Positions 11,777 through 23,061 of a DNA stretch of 64,000 nt are shown here, piece by piece. The position numbers were made by a program, and so were the translations under genes. This stretch comes from Nicotiana tabacum. Taxonomy: Eukaryota > Streptophyta > Magnoliopsida > Solanales > Solanaceae. The DNA lies in contig NC_134093.1 in NCBI RefSeq assembly GCF_000715075.1, positions 98,068,826 to 98,132,825 on the forward strand. The letters are read 5' to 3'. The notes beneath the pieces are model-generated. The model made no database searches. It was not told the DNA's origin and saw only the letters and a program-made list of their open reading frames with translations. How positions within the stretch are numbered: the stretch's first letter is position 1; the number at the start of each line of letters is the position of its first letter.

Positions 11777-12325
11777 ACTGCCATCAAATCAAAAAATTTG
11801 GCAGACTTCGTGGATGACTTCACGCTGGCCCTAATACCCGAAGTCGAAAGGGAATTGTTGTTGAACTCGGGGACTTCCTCGGGGCTCTGAACCCTCTTTA
11901 CGGACGGTGTCTCGAACTCAAAAGGGTCCGGGCTTGGCATCGTGTTAAAGCCACCCATGGGTAAAGTAGTTAGACATTCTATTAGAACCATGAAATTGAC
12001 TAACAATGAGGTCGAGTATGAGGCCATGATTGCCGGTCTCGAACTAGCTAAAAGCCTGGGGGCCGAGGTGATCGAAGCCCAATGCGATTCCCTCCTTGTG
12101 GTGAATCAAGTCAATGGGACGCTCGAAGTGAAAGAGGAACGAATGCGAAGATACTTGGATAAGCTACAGGTCACACTACATCGATTCAAAGAGAGGACCC
12201 TGCAACATATACCCCGAGATCAAAACAACGAAGCTGAAGCTCTAGCTAACTTGGGACCGTTAGTTGATGACGATGAATTCAGCTCGGGAAAGGTCGTACA
12301 ACTCATGAAATTGGTAGTAGAATAA
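11777..12325 (+). pseudogene. Element B second (archaeal-type) RNase H
   Basis: A second RNase H follows the first, as in Tat elements. The active-site start FTDG is at about 11897-11908, with the aspartate at 11903-11905. The NNEVEYEAMIAGLELAKSLG helix and CDSLLVVNQVNG strand follow, carrying the conserved E and D. It ends with LQHIPRDQNNEAEALANLG. A TGA just before (11888-11890) replaces what is probably a Trp codon. This second domain is thought to have been gained by the lineage. Confidence 0.85.
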
Positions 12326-13575
12326 GGCCACGCCGAGATAAACTCGACAAGCTTAACCTGGGACAGGAGAAACAAGTAAATAGATTACCTAAAGATCGGG
12401 AAGCTACCCTCGAATCCTAAAGAATCAAGAGTTATGCGCACGAAGGCGGCCAGGTTCAGCTTGTCCAAAGATAACATCCCATTCAGAAAAATATTCGATT
12501 TGGCCCACTCGCCATATGTCTGGGTCCAGGAGACACCGAATACATTTTGAGGGAAGTTCACGAAGGCACATGCAGAAACCACTCACGGGCCGAATCGTTG
12601 GTTTGTAAAATAATCAGAGCCGGCTATTACTGGATCGATATGGAGAAAGATGATAAGGAGTTCGTACGGAGATGCGAAGGCTGTCGGAGGCATGCACCGA
12701 TGATCTACCAGCTCGGGGAGCTACTGCATTCGGTCTTGTCACCTTGGCTATTCATGAAATAGGGAATGGAAATCGCCGGTCCCCTGCCACGGGTACCCGG
12801 TAAGGCTCAATCTATAAATGGGTTAAAGCTCAGGCATTTGAGAAAGTCAGGGATAAAGAAGTTATTGATTTTATTTGGGACCACATAGTATGTCGGTTTG
12901 GAATGCCGGTCGAGATCGTATGTGACAACGGGAAGCAGTTCATCGGCAGTAAGGTGAGCAAATTTTTCGAGGACCATAAGATCAAAAGGATCCTATCAAC
13001 ACCCTATCACCCTAGTAGGCACGGGAAGGTAGAGTCTACAAACAAGACCATACTCCAAAACCTTAAGAAGAGACTGACCGACACCAAAGGAAAATGAAAG
13101 GAAATTTTGTCCAAAGTCTTGTGGGAATACCGTACAACCTCAAAATCTAGTACCGGAGCCACCCCATTCTTGTTGGTCTAAGGTGACGAAGCGCTAATAC
13201 CGGTCAATATAGTAGAATCGAGTTTCAGGTTCCGAAATGCAACTGAAGAGTCAAACGGTGAGGCCATGGGCACGAGTCTAGAACTCTTGGACGAGAGGCG
13301 CGAGGCCACCCTCGTTCGGTTAGCCACCCAGAAATAACGGATAAAAAGGTATTACAACTGGAGAGCCAACCTCCGACACTTTAATATCGGGGACTTGGTG
13401 TTAACAAAGGTGACATTGAATACCCCAGAACCCAAACGAAGAGAAGCTGGGACCAAATTGGGAAGGTCCATATGGAATTATCAAGATTACCGGTAAAGGT
13501 TCATACAAACTCTAAGCATGGAACGGTGATTAACTACCAAACAACTGAAATGTGACCCACTTAAAAAGATACTAC
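12326..13575 (+). pseudogene. Element B integrase
   Basis: The zinc-binding H2C2 region includes EVHEGTCRNH (His ligands) and CEGC at 12673-12684. The catalytic core is damaged: compared with element D (29641-29700), about 28 bases are missing near 12813-12816, including the codons of TDYFS with the first catalytic aspartate. The later motifs IVCDNGKQFIGSK (second Asp) and YHPS...ESTNKTILQNLKKRL (Glu) remain at 12912-13070. The C-terminal part to 13575 has several frameshifts and stops. It cannot integrate DNA. Confidence 0.85.
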
Positions 13576-14781
13576 TCTATGGTACGATGCCAATCATTCA
13601 TTTCTTTACATATATGGCAAATTGAACTAACACTTGCAGGAAACAACCAAAGAATGATGCAGCTGTTAGGCCTGAAAGCACGCGTTGCACTCTTTTTTCC
13701 TTGAACCGGTTTTGTCCCAAATGGGTTTTTCAGAAAGGTTTTTAACGAGGCAATAATGGATCGTGCTAACTTAGAATCAAAGACCGGTTATGAACCGAAA
13801 TTGATGGTCACATCAACATTATCCGAGCCCTCTCGAATATCGACCTCGAATACTGGGGGCCATCACCCTCGAGTAATGATTTTAGCAAGGAATGAAACTT
13901 ATTACTTGAACAGTATGGGCTCGGTGGATAGGATTTATTGTAAGGGCCAAACGGTCAAGTGAAATATGCCCGCGTAGACCACCTAAGCCATAACACGAAG
14001 CTTGTACACACTTACAATCTTGTATATTGTGAAAAGGAATGAAAGAAAGTTTTTACCTTGCAGATACATATTTTGCCCGTTAAGACTATTACATTTTGTT
14101 CCTTAAGGATATCGAGCTCAAGGCCGCCTCTATCCGGATCCAAGAGATCACCCCCACTTGGGTACTGTCGTCCAAGGCAAACTCGGACGGCTCAGGCTAT
14201 CGAAGCTCGAAGGCAAAGAAGCCTATTAGGCAGTGCCTAAACTTAAAAGGATACGGCCACCCTCACTTGGGGACTGTCGTCCAAGGCAAGTGCGAACGGC
14301 TCGGGTATTGAAGCCCGGAGCTACAAAGCGTATTAGGCAGTACCTGAACTTAAAAGGCTACGACCACCCTAGAAATGGCTCGGAGACATCTGAAGCCCGT
14401 AATCAAAACATAAGGCCTCAAAAATTCCAAACCGGTTCAAAGGATACCCTCGGCATAACTATAATCTAAAAACATTTAAACAAGCACTTCAAGGAAAGCT
14501 TCTAGTCATACCGAGCCCCTCACAAGTTTCAAACAAAATTTACATCGAGAACGAGTCTTGTTCGAACCTCCGAACAAGACCATATAACTATGTTTTATTC
14601 TGTGCTAATGCATTTGAAATCTTTGCAATCATAAAGGGGAAGCCAAAAGAAACGAACTCAAAAATTGCCAAAGGGAAAAAATCCTTAAATACACTCCAAT
14701 AAAAGTCTTTCACAAAGGCCAATGATAACGACCTCAACAAAATGAAAAAAATGCAAAAACAAAGAAAAATCCCTAAGTTAC
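13576..14781 (+). other. Element B post-integrase spacer with 109 bp tandem repeat
   Basis: No coding domain is seen on the plus strand. Two 109 bp units start at 14156 and 14265, each with CACTTGGG followed by ACTGTCGTCCAAGGCAA; a shorter partial unit follows from 14374. Element D has a single unit near 42150-42260. Short open frames over the repeat are by-products. Confidence 0.7.
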
Positions 14782-17463
14782 CTAAGCCTGATCTTCACCA
14801 GAACCCGCCTCATTACCGGAGTCGTCGAGAACTTCTCCATCCTCGGGTTCATCGGAGCCCTCAGAGCTTTCCTCACCTTCGGGGTCAGCCAGCTTCTTGG
14901 CCTCGGCCTCGAGCCTTTTAGCCTCTTCTAACTCGGCCGACAGGTCGAACCCCCGGGCATGGACCTCTTTGAGGGCCTCCCTTCGGGACAGCCACTTCAC
15001 GTACTCAACAGTAACTTTCAGGCGGTCCTGGGCTGCTCCGGCATCAGCCCTGTACTAGACCACCAACTCTTGAGCATTAGCCATGGTTATTTCCCACACA
15101 GACTTTGCTATTTTTAGCTCATTGCCAAGGGCATCCCGTTCAACAATAGTCGAGCATAGTTGAGACTCGAGGCCTTCGATTTGTTGAGCTCGTGCTTTGG
15201 CTTTCTCTCTCGCCACTTAGAGTTGGACCTCCACCGATGCCAGCTACTCCTGGTCAATCTCCTTCTCCGAAGCAAATCGGTCCATTTTTCCTTTCCACCC
15301 TTCGGCCACGGCCTTGACCTCATTCATCTCAGCTCGGAATTGGTCGATCCTGTCAATCTTCTGCTGCACCTGCGAGTTTTGGCCGTTAGTCGCCATGTCT
15401 AACTCGTCATCACTAACTTCAAAAATATTTACTTGTTCCACCAGGTCGACATGCCCCTTCAGAGCCGCATCCAACTCAGCCCGGAGACTCTTGACTTCTT
15501 CTTTATGTTGCTCGCTGAGAAGCTTATACATGACCCTCTTCTCAGCAAGCTCCTTGACCTCATCCTCGAGCTTGTTAACCTCAACCCGGTACCGGAGAAA
15601 ACATTCATGATGAAGTCCGAAGATGAAAGAGTGTAATGACGCCTTACCCGGTTCAGCGCCTGTTGTGATTCGTTAAACAAGCACGGCGTATCCACCTCAT
15701 TCATTTTCACCTGGTCTTCTTCGGTTACCAGGCACCGGAGATAACTAGCTACTCCAACCGGGGCAGAAAGAACCCGAGTATCCTCCGAGACGGTGATGAT
15801 TATTGACCGCTTTCGGTCGGGATCCATGCTCGGGGCGAGGAACCGGTTGATTAATTTTGGGCTCAAGTTCAGGCCGCCGACCTCCGAAGATGGGTCTTTC
15901 CTCGGCACCTCCAAATCACCAAACCCGGAAAAGGCTTCCAGGGAAATTGAGTCCACACTTTCAAAAAAGGGAATGGAGGGGATCGTCCACATCATGGGCC
16001 CCTTCGTTGGACCTCACCTTCGCCACTCGGGCTTCGTCGAACATAGACTCGGTGAACGAAGGCAACCCCAAAATTTCTATGACACTGGGCGGAGTAGAGC
16101 CGACGTCTCGAGAGGTCTCGGCCCTCACATCTACATCGACCTCCTGAACCTAAGGGGGATTAGCCTCCGTTGTTTCCCCCTTGGCTTCCACTCGCTCTTC
16201 GGGGAAGGACGGCTCACAAGCCGCAAAAATATCACCTTTCTCGGACTCGTCCCTGAGCCGGAAAAGCGAGTCCAAGTCAGGCGCTCGGGAGATAGAACTC
16301 TCCTTTGGCTTACGGGCCAACCTTCTCCTTGGCCTCTTCTGCTCTAAACTCAGGGAACTCGGATCCCTCCTTTTCTTCTTCTCTCCTGTTGTGGCCCCGG
16401 GTTGCCCAGAAGCGGAAGGATCGATAGACAGGTCTTCGCCCCCTACTAAAGGCTTAAGCTCAATGGTCTTAGGCAATCCTGCAAAAAGAAAAAAAGGGGA
16501 ATGAGAACATGGTCTGAAAAGTGGAGCCTAGTGTTACTTATTCGGGAAAGAAATCTTACCGTGGAAACAGGCCTCCCAGCAGCCCTTCGAGAGTACTCAG
16601 AATAAGGCATCTGCAAGCAAATTCCCTTGATCTACTCCTTGAGCCAAGGAATGGCGTTTGGGACTCAAGCAAGGGCTGCACCACAGCAAATACCGATGAG
16701 AAAAAGGGAGATAAAACATAAAATCGACAATTAAAAGAAAGTTATGCTTACGTGATACATTCCACTTCTCAAGGAATGGCCTGAACTCGGTAGGGATCAA
16801 GTCTACGGTCCTCACCCGGAAAAAGTGTCACTGCCAGCCCCGATCCTGGTCCTCGTCGATTCTTGAAAATGGGGCTTTGCTAGCCCGGCGTACGAGCTTT
16901 ATCATCCCCCAGAAGATTCGGGGACTGTACATGTGAAGTAGATGATCGATGGTGAACAAGCAGGAGTCAATTTTATTCACACAGAATCGGAGGAGGATTA
17001 CGATCCTCCACATCGATGGGTGGATATGTCTGAGGCACACTTCATACCTCCTACAGAAGCCTGGAATAATCGGGTCCACCGGGCCCAATGTGAAGGGGTA
17101 AGTGTAAATACTCAGATACCCCTCCACATGAGTAGTAATATCGTTATCAGGCTTATCCGCCCAGCGGCAGTCCTTACAAACCGCAGGAAGGACGGCCTCG
17201 GTGATGGAGCAAATGTACTTAGATACCGCCTCGCATCGGCCTTGCACTGATAAGGGCTTTTCAACCTTAAATTCGTCTGCGACCAAACACCCCCCGGGGA
17301 TGAACATTGTCAAGGGAGGCTTGGCTGTTGGTTCATCGGTAGTCACGCCCGGAGCAGACCTCTCGAGGTCAACCATATCGGGAGCAGTCTCCTCGACTTC
17401 GGTGGTCGATCGTAAAGAAGAATAAGCAACGTTTTGGGGAACAGTCTTGGAAGTTTTTGCCAT
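14782..17463 (-). pseudogene. Antisense gene of Tat element B (gypsy-type transposon-domain and coiled-coil protein), broken
   Basis: This gene runs against gag-pol between integrase and 3' LTR. It starts at ATG 17463. The first block (17463 to about 16752) contains TYPFTLGPVDPIIPGFCRRY and SMWRIVILLRF, which resemble the Pfam 'putative gypsy type transposon' domain (PF04195); this is recognition, not a search result. A TGA at 16830-16828, probably from TGG, interrupts it. Splice-like junctions (donor GTAAGC near 16751, acceptors near 16611 and 16485, donor GTAAGA near 16559) suggest introns, but the phases do not all agree. Downstream blocks encode a basic KKKRRD...RPRRRLARK segment (16476-16150), a Glu/Lys-rich coiled coil (15531-15244) and an acidic tail ending EAGSGEDQA (15000-14782). 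The function is unknown. Related Tat elements such as Grande are known to carry antisense genes. Confidence 0.7.
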
Positions 17464-17903
17464 TGCTATATGGAAAACGTTTGAAGAAGTGAAAAGGAAG
17501 ATTGGAAGATGAAGGGTAAAAGCTTACTGAGAAAATCAAGCGCGCTGGTTTGGGTAGAAAATAGATGAAAACTTGCAATTTTTGAAAAATCTTGAAGAAC
17601 GAAGGTAAAAATATTGGGGTATGAAGAGAGGTAGTGATATCCTGAAGGTACGAAGGTAGAAGTTTGGTCAAAAAGTAAAAAATGAACGAAGGAGGGCAGT
17701 ATTTATAAAGGCTTTGCACCGTTTCATGTCCAGGGATGGTCTGCCGATGGCCGACACGTGCTTGAAGTCATTATGACATGACTGACGAGATGTTTCAGAT
17801 TCTTTGTTGTTTCTGTCACGGCGTATTGAAGAAGGAATCGAGGTGCTCATGTTGTTTCTCGTTGCTTCCATAAACTTACTCTACGAGAAACGAGGAGACT
17901 ATC
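17464..17903 (-). other. Leader and upstream region of the antisense gene, then element B polypurine tract
   Basis: No coding sequence is supported. On the minus strand it would be the 5' untranslated region and promoter of the antisense gene. On the plus strand the purine-rich stretch just before 17904 (GAGAAACGAGGAGACTATC) is the likely polypurine tract of element B. Confidence 0.55.
17700..17707 (-). promoter_or_regulatory. TATA-like box for the antisense gene
   Basis: On the minus strand the sequence is TATAAATA, about 240 bases upstream of the antisense ATG (17463). It is a perfect plant TATA consensus at a sensible distance and lies outside the LTR, so the antisense gene may have its own promoter. 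The region is lost in element D. Confidence 0.5.
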
Positions 17904-18547
17904 TGTATATGGGTGAAACCGAGCCCGTGGGACACCTCAGTTTCCAATGAAGTGAACGAAGCAAGAAACGTAAAGGCAAAGAACCGGAATTGAGGCAAGG
18001 AGCCCTTTAATTTGGGGTTTGGGAAAAACATTCTCCCTCGGGAGTATCGGGGCCATGACCCCCAGGTTCGGTTCGAACCCCAAAAGTCTCAGAGAGCATT
18101 ACTAGATAATTGAGCACGACCAACAAAAGGCCAATGTCCGCGACCATCCAGATATCATAGCATGGATCTCGGAATGTATCGGCAGAGAACCGGTGATTAG
18201 TTAAACAGAAGATTTTTATCTTTTATGGAATTGTACTTAGGATAAAACATCCCTACTATATAAAGGGGGTATGATTATTCATTAGTGACACTGTAACAGT
18301 ATATCAAGGCAATATACTCTTATTTACTCTTGTTCATCTGTGCTTCATTATTGTGAGTCCAAGAATCGAGGGCAGACATTTCATTAAGGCTGTTATTGAG
18401 TCCGGAACCACCCCCTTAAGTGGTTTGATAATCTATTACAACATTTATCTGTTTAATCAAACGCAATTCATCATTTGTATTGAATTAATCCACATATCCT
18501 TAAAACCCCATATAAATTCAATTGTTATCCACTTTTTAGGGTAAATA
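17904..18547 (+). mobile_element. Element B 3' LTR, shared with the next Tat fragment
   Basis: It starts TGTATATGGG and ends AGGGTAAATA, with the usual terminal CA changed to TA. The TATA box is at 18257-18264. A primer-binding site follows at once, so this LTR serves both as the right LTR of B and the left LTR of the fragment 18548-19540. Confidence 0.85.
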
Positions 18548-18548
18548 G

Positions 18549-18568
18549 TTTGGCGCCCACCGTGGGGC
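18549..18568 (+). other. Primer-binding site of the second Tat unit
   Basis: TTTGGCGCCCACCGTGGGGC directly follows the LTR. This site is present only when an LTR is at the 5' side of an interior. Confidence 0.75.
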
Positions 18569-18660
18569 TAAGGATAATAGTGGAAATTTGATACAAGTTT
18601 CCATAACACACTGTATTTTACAGTTGTTCTTTGAGCTTTTAATTTCATGTCAGATTGAAA

Positions 18661-19540
18661 ATGCCGAACTCCCAATCTACCCATTTGAACGTGGATGCTG
18701 AGTCCGGCCACCATGGCGAAAATAACAACGTGGTACCCAGTAACGAGGAGCCCCATGTTAACCCTAACGGAGTTTCGATCGATGCTAACTCACAGGCTAT
18801 CGAAGCAAACTTGCCTACTGACCCCGAAAACAGCATTCACGGGGGAGCCGGGTCGATAGCTCGGAGTACACACGACGACGAAGGTGACAGGATCAACTTG
18901 CGCGTGATCTTCAAAATGTTACTGGCTCAACAGGCAGCGATAGCCCAGTTGCAGAACCAAAGTCGAGCCCCCAACAGAGTTGAGCCCGAATCATCCTGGA
19001 AAAATGCCCGCAGAAATGAACCGACCACAGAAAGGCCGGGTGAAGCAGAACCCTGGACCAACCCCGAGATAATAAAGATGCTTGAGGAACCGACAAAATG
19101 GGTGAAATCGGGAGAAAAGAAAATCGAAGCCAACAACAAAAAAGTGGAGACTTATAACTCTAGGGTCGACAAAATCCCTGGAGCACCACCGATACTGAAG
19201 GGCCTGGATTCCAAAAAATTTGTCCAAAGGCCTTTCTCTCCGAGCGTAGCTCCGAAGCCGATCCCAAAGATATTTCATATGCCCGAAATTCCGAAGTATA
19301 ATGGGGCAACCGATCTCAATGAACATGTGACCTCTTATACGTGCGCCATCAAAGGAAATGACTTGGAAGATGATGAAATCGAATCCGTTCTGTTGAAAAA
19401 GTTCTGAGAGACCTTGTCGAAAGGAGCTATGATATAGTATCACAACTTACCTTCTAATTCTATTGACTAATTTGCTATGCTTGCAGTCGCCTTTGTAAAA
19501 GCGTACGCCGGGGCCATCAAGGTCGAGACCAGAAAATTAG
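18661..19540 (+). pseudogene. Truncated Tat gag in a second unit sharing the LTR of element B
   Basis: ATG at 18661 opens MPNSQSTHLNVDAESGHHGE and the frame is open to 19407, longer than in B or D. It carries the Gag motifs seen in B, including HVTSYTCAIKGNDLEDDEIE. It is stopped by TGA at 19405-19407, then continues with recognisable Gag sequence to about 19540, where similarity ends abruptly at GACCAGAAAATTAGATG. The rest of this unit, including its 3' LTR, is missing. Confidence 0.85.
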
Positions 19541-22261
19541 ATGATTGGGTCTGATCGTGTAATATCTTTTACTCTGTTAGCATACATATATAATTTAAAG
19601 CTCTTTTCTTATTTGGTTGCTTTGTACTCAAATTTCCTATAGAACATAAAACTCTTTTCTTACTAATTACGTGATGCTTAGTGATGCTTAGTAGAAGAGG
19701 AGCCTTGGAAAATTGATAAAGTTATTTTTGCGTGTTCGAATCGTGGAAGCAGCCACTAATACTTGCATTAGGTTATGTTGTTTATATTATACCCTTTGAA
19801 TGTGGTACTTTCCCAAATCCTTTATAAATACGGAATAATTTATGCATCGAACTGCCTTTTTTATGTGATGTTTAGTGGAGTAGTATCTTGACTTGTCCTC
19901 AATCCCCACACTAAGGTCTAAGAATCAAACGCCAACAATGCATTTACAGCTTTGTGCCTAATTTACTTAACAACTCCCCAAAAATGAAGTTACCTAAAGT
20001 GTTGTAGACCTAAACAATTGAGGAAAGGACCAGTAACTACAGTAAGTCATTAATAATATCACACAAGCACATGTAATTTAATTCCACAGTAGGCACTTTA
20101 GCCTACTGTAAAACACATTCAAGATTGACTCAATGAAAACTAGTTTAAGTACACTTAGAAGCATTTATCTGGTTTGGCATATGAAAAGAATATATCATTT
20201 ATCCCATATCAATAAAATACTTCATCTACGGTGTAAAAAGTTTTACCTTGTTCGTCGTTAATCTGTTGAAAAATTATGACTTAGCGACAAATTTTTATGA
20301 AATTTAAAGACGAATTTTATCCGTTTATATTGTGTCGCCATTCTATCTCTATATAGCAAATCTCCCCACTATCTCATATACCTCTCGACCTAAGAAAATA
20401 AGCGCAACATCCCTATTTATAATAAAACAAAACCTACTTTGACTCGAAACTAGAAAACTTTCTCTTATTTAATTTTGAATACAAAATTTAACTACGCATA
20501 ATTAAATTAAATAAATTAGCAAGTACTAAGTCATAAACAATTTAGAATTACTAAGAGTATCAATCTTTGTAGAAGTCAAGTATCTTAAACTCTCTATACA
20601 TTCTCCTGGTACATACTACTAAAACAATATTCATACAAAATAGGATTAGTGATGCATTTTTACTTAGTGAAGAAATTTATCTGTTACAAATTCCTGTTTA
20701 TAGTACATGTTTGATATGTAGATAGAAAGGGACTTATTAGAATAACTGAACCATCATATATCTTTCAGAAATGATGGATAAATTGGACACAACGCTGTAG
20801 ACAATAATGCATCAATTGACTGACGTAACATTACTTCAATGGTTTCATGTGTAAATGAGTCAGCAAACAAAGACTTTGAATTTTCACTTAGCATTGCCTC
20901 AATGCTAGCCACATTATATAAATAAAATAAAATAAAATAAAAAATAAAAAGACTTTGGCTGCCCAATGATGTCTCACAAGCAACTTAATTACGTTAATGT
21001 CATAGACAAATAACACTACTTTTTATCACGATTTAGGTTATATACAATGGCATGATAAAGATTTTTATATTCTAATATATATTATAATTAACCATGTCGT
21101 AGTAGATAATGTGTCTTATTTTTCAGATTGCTCTCACTTGCTATGGACAGTTTTAATTATATTTAGGTGTCTTGATATTGTCAAACGTCAAAGGATAAAT
21201 CTATTTTAAAAACACAACAACAAAAGGAGCAAAAGAGAAAACACCTGGAATATATATATAGCAATTCTCGAATTTTAATTCTCTTATAGTTAAGTAGTTT
21301 GAGAAAGTGCACAAAAGAGATCGATTTCTCTTGCTTCCAAATATCCATCTTCCTTTTTCTCATTCATTATTGGGCCTTTATTGCAAGGTTCTATAAACTG
21401 GATGTCAGAAGACTTTTTAGTATTTGGATGATAAACTTGGCCCGTCTTTATTGACAACAAATATATGAATTGGCAAAGTTTTAGCCTTAGATTGCATTTG
21501 GCAAAAAACCTACTTCCCTATTTAAAAATTAGTTCTAATTCCCATCTTGTATATCCACAAGAAATTATATTTATACACTAAGATATATGAAGAAGAAAAA
21601 TAAATTTTTGATATACATTTTAATATACAAAGAAGGAAATAAATATTTTATATACATTTTGATATACACAAAGAAGGAAAAAGAAGATATGATATACACA
21701 TTGTTTGATGCGTTATACACTGTGATATACAAATAATATAATTAATTTGTATTATATACTTGGATATAAAGACAACAATAAATTATAGACAACTATATTT
21801 AAAATTTCTTATTTTAGATATACAAAGAAGGAATATATAATTTTGATATACACAAAGAAGATAAAGTTGTAATATATATTTTGATATACACATTATTATT
21901 GTGATATACATTTATTGGTAACTTGATGCCAATATCTAAAACTATGGCTTTTTCCTACTAGTTTTAAGGGGTATGTTATCGCACCATGCCATTTTCCCCC
22001 GTTTTTATATTGTTGAGATTATTACACAAATAGTCATATATATATACTATTTTAAGTTTAAGCGCTTGGGTAGACGGTTATTTACCCGAAAGAAATGGTG
22101 GTAGTCTTTAGCTTGTTTGGGACTTGGTGAAAATTTTAAAATAAAGTAGGGTGCTTACCCATGAGAAATGGCCACCATGGATGTTCGCCCCAGCCATATG
22201 CGCATCAATAGGAGTCGGTGTTAACGTACAATCTTTGGAGCAGAGATTTATTTCCCGTTAG
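19541..22261. other. AT-rich region; no gene seen
   Basis: I see no supportable gene. There is an AAATA-type simple repeat at about 20918-20950 and an irregular GATATACA / AAAGAAGGAAA repeat at about 21590-21910. A slightly more GC-rich stretch at about 22055-22255 has no recognisable coding or tRNA-like structure. Confidence 0.6.
22254..22261. repeat. Target site duplication CCCGTTAG, left copy
   Basis: The 8 bases match 23054-23061 exactly and flank the element 22262-23053. Confidence 0.85.
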
Positions 22262-23053
22262 TAGGGGTGTACATGGATCGGGTTGGTTCGGATTTTATTA
22301 AAACTAAACCAAATCAATTATATCGGTTTGGATTGGTTCGATTTTGTCGGGTTTTTCGGATTTTTCGAATTTTTTGTTACATGAATATTATTTCAATCTT
22401 ACATTATTAAAGTTATATATAAAATTTTGATAAGCAAATATATGTTTACTAAAAATTAACAAAAAAATAACAAACATGTGATCTATTAAAGTGATCTTAT
22501 GGGAGAATATTTTTAGTAACACATAATAGTTTATTTTCTTAGTCGTCTACCAATATTTTTTTTGTTGATGTACACTTTCAAGGTTAACTAAGTTTAATAA
22601 TTAAACATAAAAATCAATATGATACCTAAATAATGATATAATATATGTAATTTTAGATTATCGAAATACCACTTCAAATTCGAAAAACATATAATAAATC
22701 TTGACATATGAATATGAAAGAACAAAGAGATGATTGACGCATTTCAATAACACATAATAATAAAGTGATACAATCTATTATTTAAAGTAAATAAAAATGA
22801 ATGCACGTTATAGTTCTATTAAATATTATATCTCATGAGAGGATCTCAAATATTTTTAGACATCTTTTAATTAAAATTCTATATAAAGTCTTAAAATTAT
22901 ATATAAAATATTATATATTTATATGTCGGTTTGGTTCGAGTTTTTTTTACTCAATACCAAACCAAATCAAACCAAACCTAGTCAGGTTTTTTAATCGGTT
23001 TGGTTTGACTTTTCGGTTTGGTGCGGTTTTTCGGTTCGGTTTGTACACCCTTA
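22262..23053. mobile_element. Non-autonomous hAT-type element (792 bp)
   Basis: The left end reads TAGGGGTGTACA and the right end, inverted, reads TAAGGGTGTACA, an 11/12 match. A perfect 8 bp duplication CCCGTTAG flanks it, the length made by hAT transposases. The subterminal parts are rich in GGTTTGGTT/AACCAAACC-type motifs in both orientations, such as the CGGTTTGG runs at 22990-23040. No transposase is encoded, so it must have been moved by another element. Confidence 0.85.
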
Positions 23054-23061
23054 CCCGTTAG
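23054..23061. repeat. Target site duplication CCCGTTAG, right copy
   Basis: This pairs with 22254-22261. Confidence 0.85.

Larger units (their letters stand above)
4694..18547 (+). mobile_element. Element B: Ty3/gypsy Tat-lineage retrotransposon, decayed, containing a solo LTR
   Basis: Two LTRs of about 0.65 kb (4694-5363 and 17904-18547) flank a 12.5 kb interior that includes a foreign solo LTR at 6890-9392. Order inside: primer-binding site, gag, protease, RT, RNase H, second (archaeal-type) RNase H, integrase, non-coding spacer with 109 bp repeats, and an antisense gene. The dual RNase H is the hallmark of the Tat group (Ogre, Retand and relatives). By eye the LTRs are roughly 85-90% identical, so the insertion is old. 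The right LTR does not end the TE sequence: another primer-binding site and gag fragment follow, so no target duplication can be checked. Confidence 0.85.

Noticed and set aside
18991..19443. 150-codon minus-strand frame opposite the Tat gag fragment
   Set aside because: It is a shadow of gag; similar antisense frames occur opposite the gag of B and D and have no recognisable domain.
4689..19545. Target site duplication for element B
   Set aside because: The bases before 4694 (TATAG) have no partner because the right end of the composite element is missing.
20754..20966. 70-codon minus-strand frame
   Set aside because: No recognisable domain, and its N-terminus is a translation of an AAATA simple repeat.
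22055..22255. Slightly GC-richer island that could be a SINE or gene fragment
   Set aside because: I could not find A and B boxes in order or a readable domain, so I leave it unassigned.
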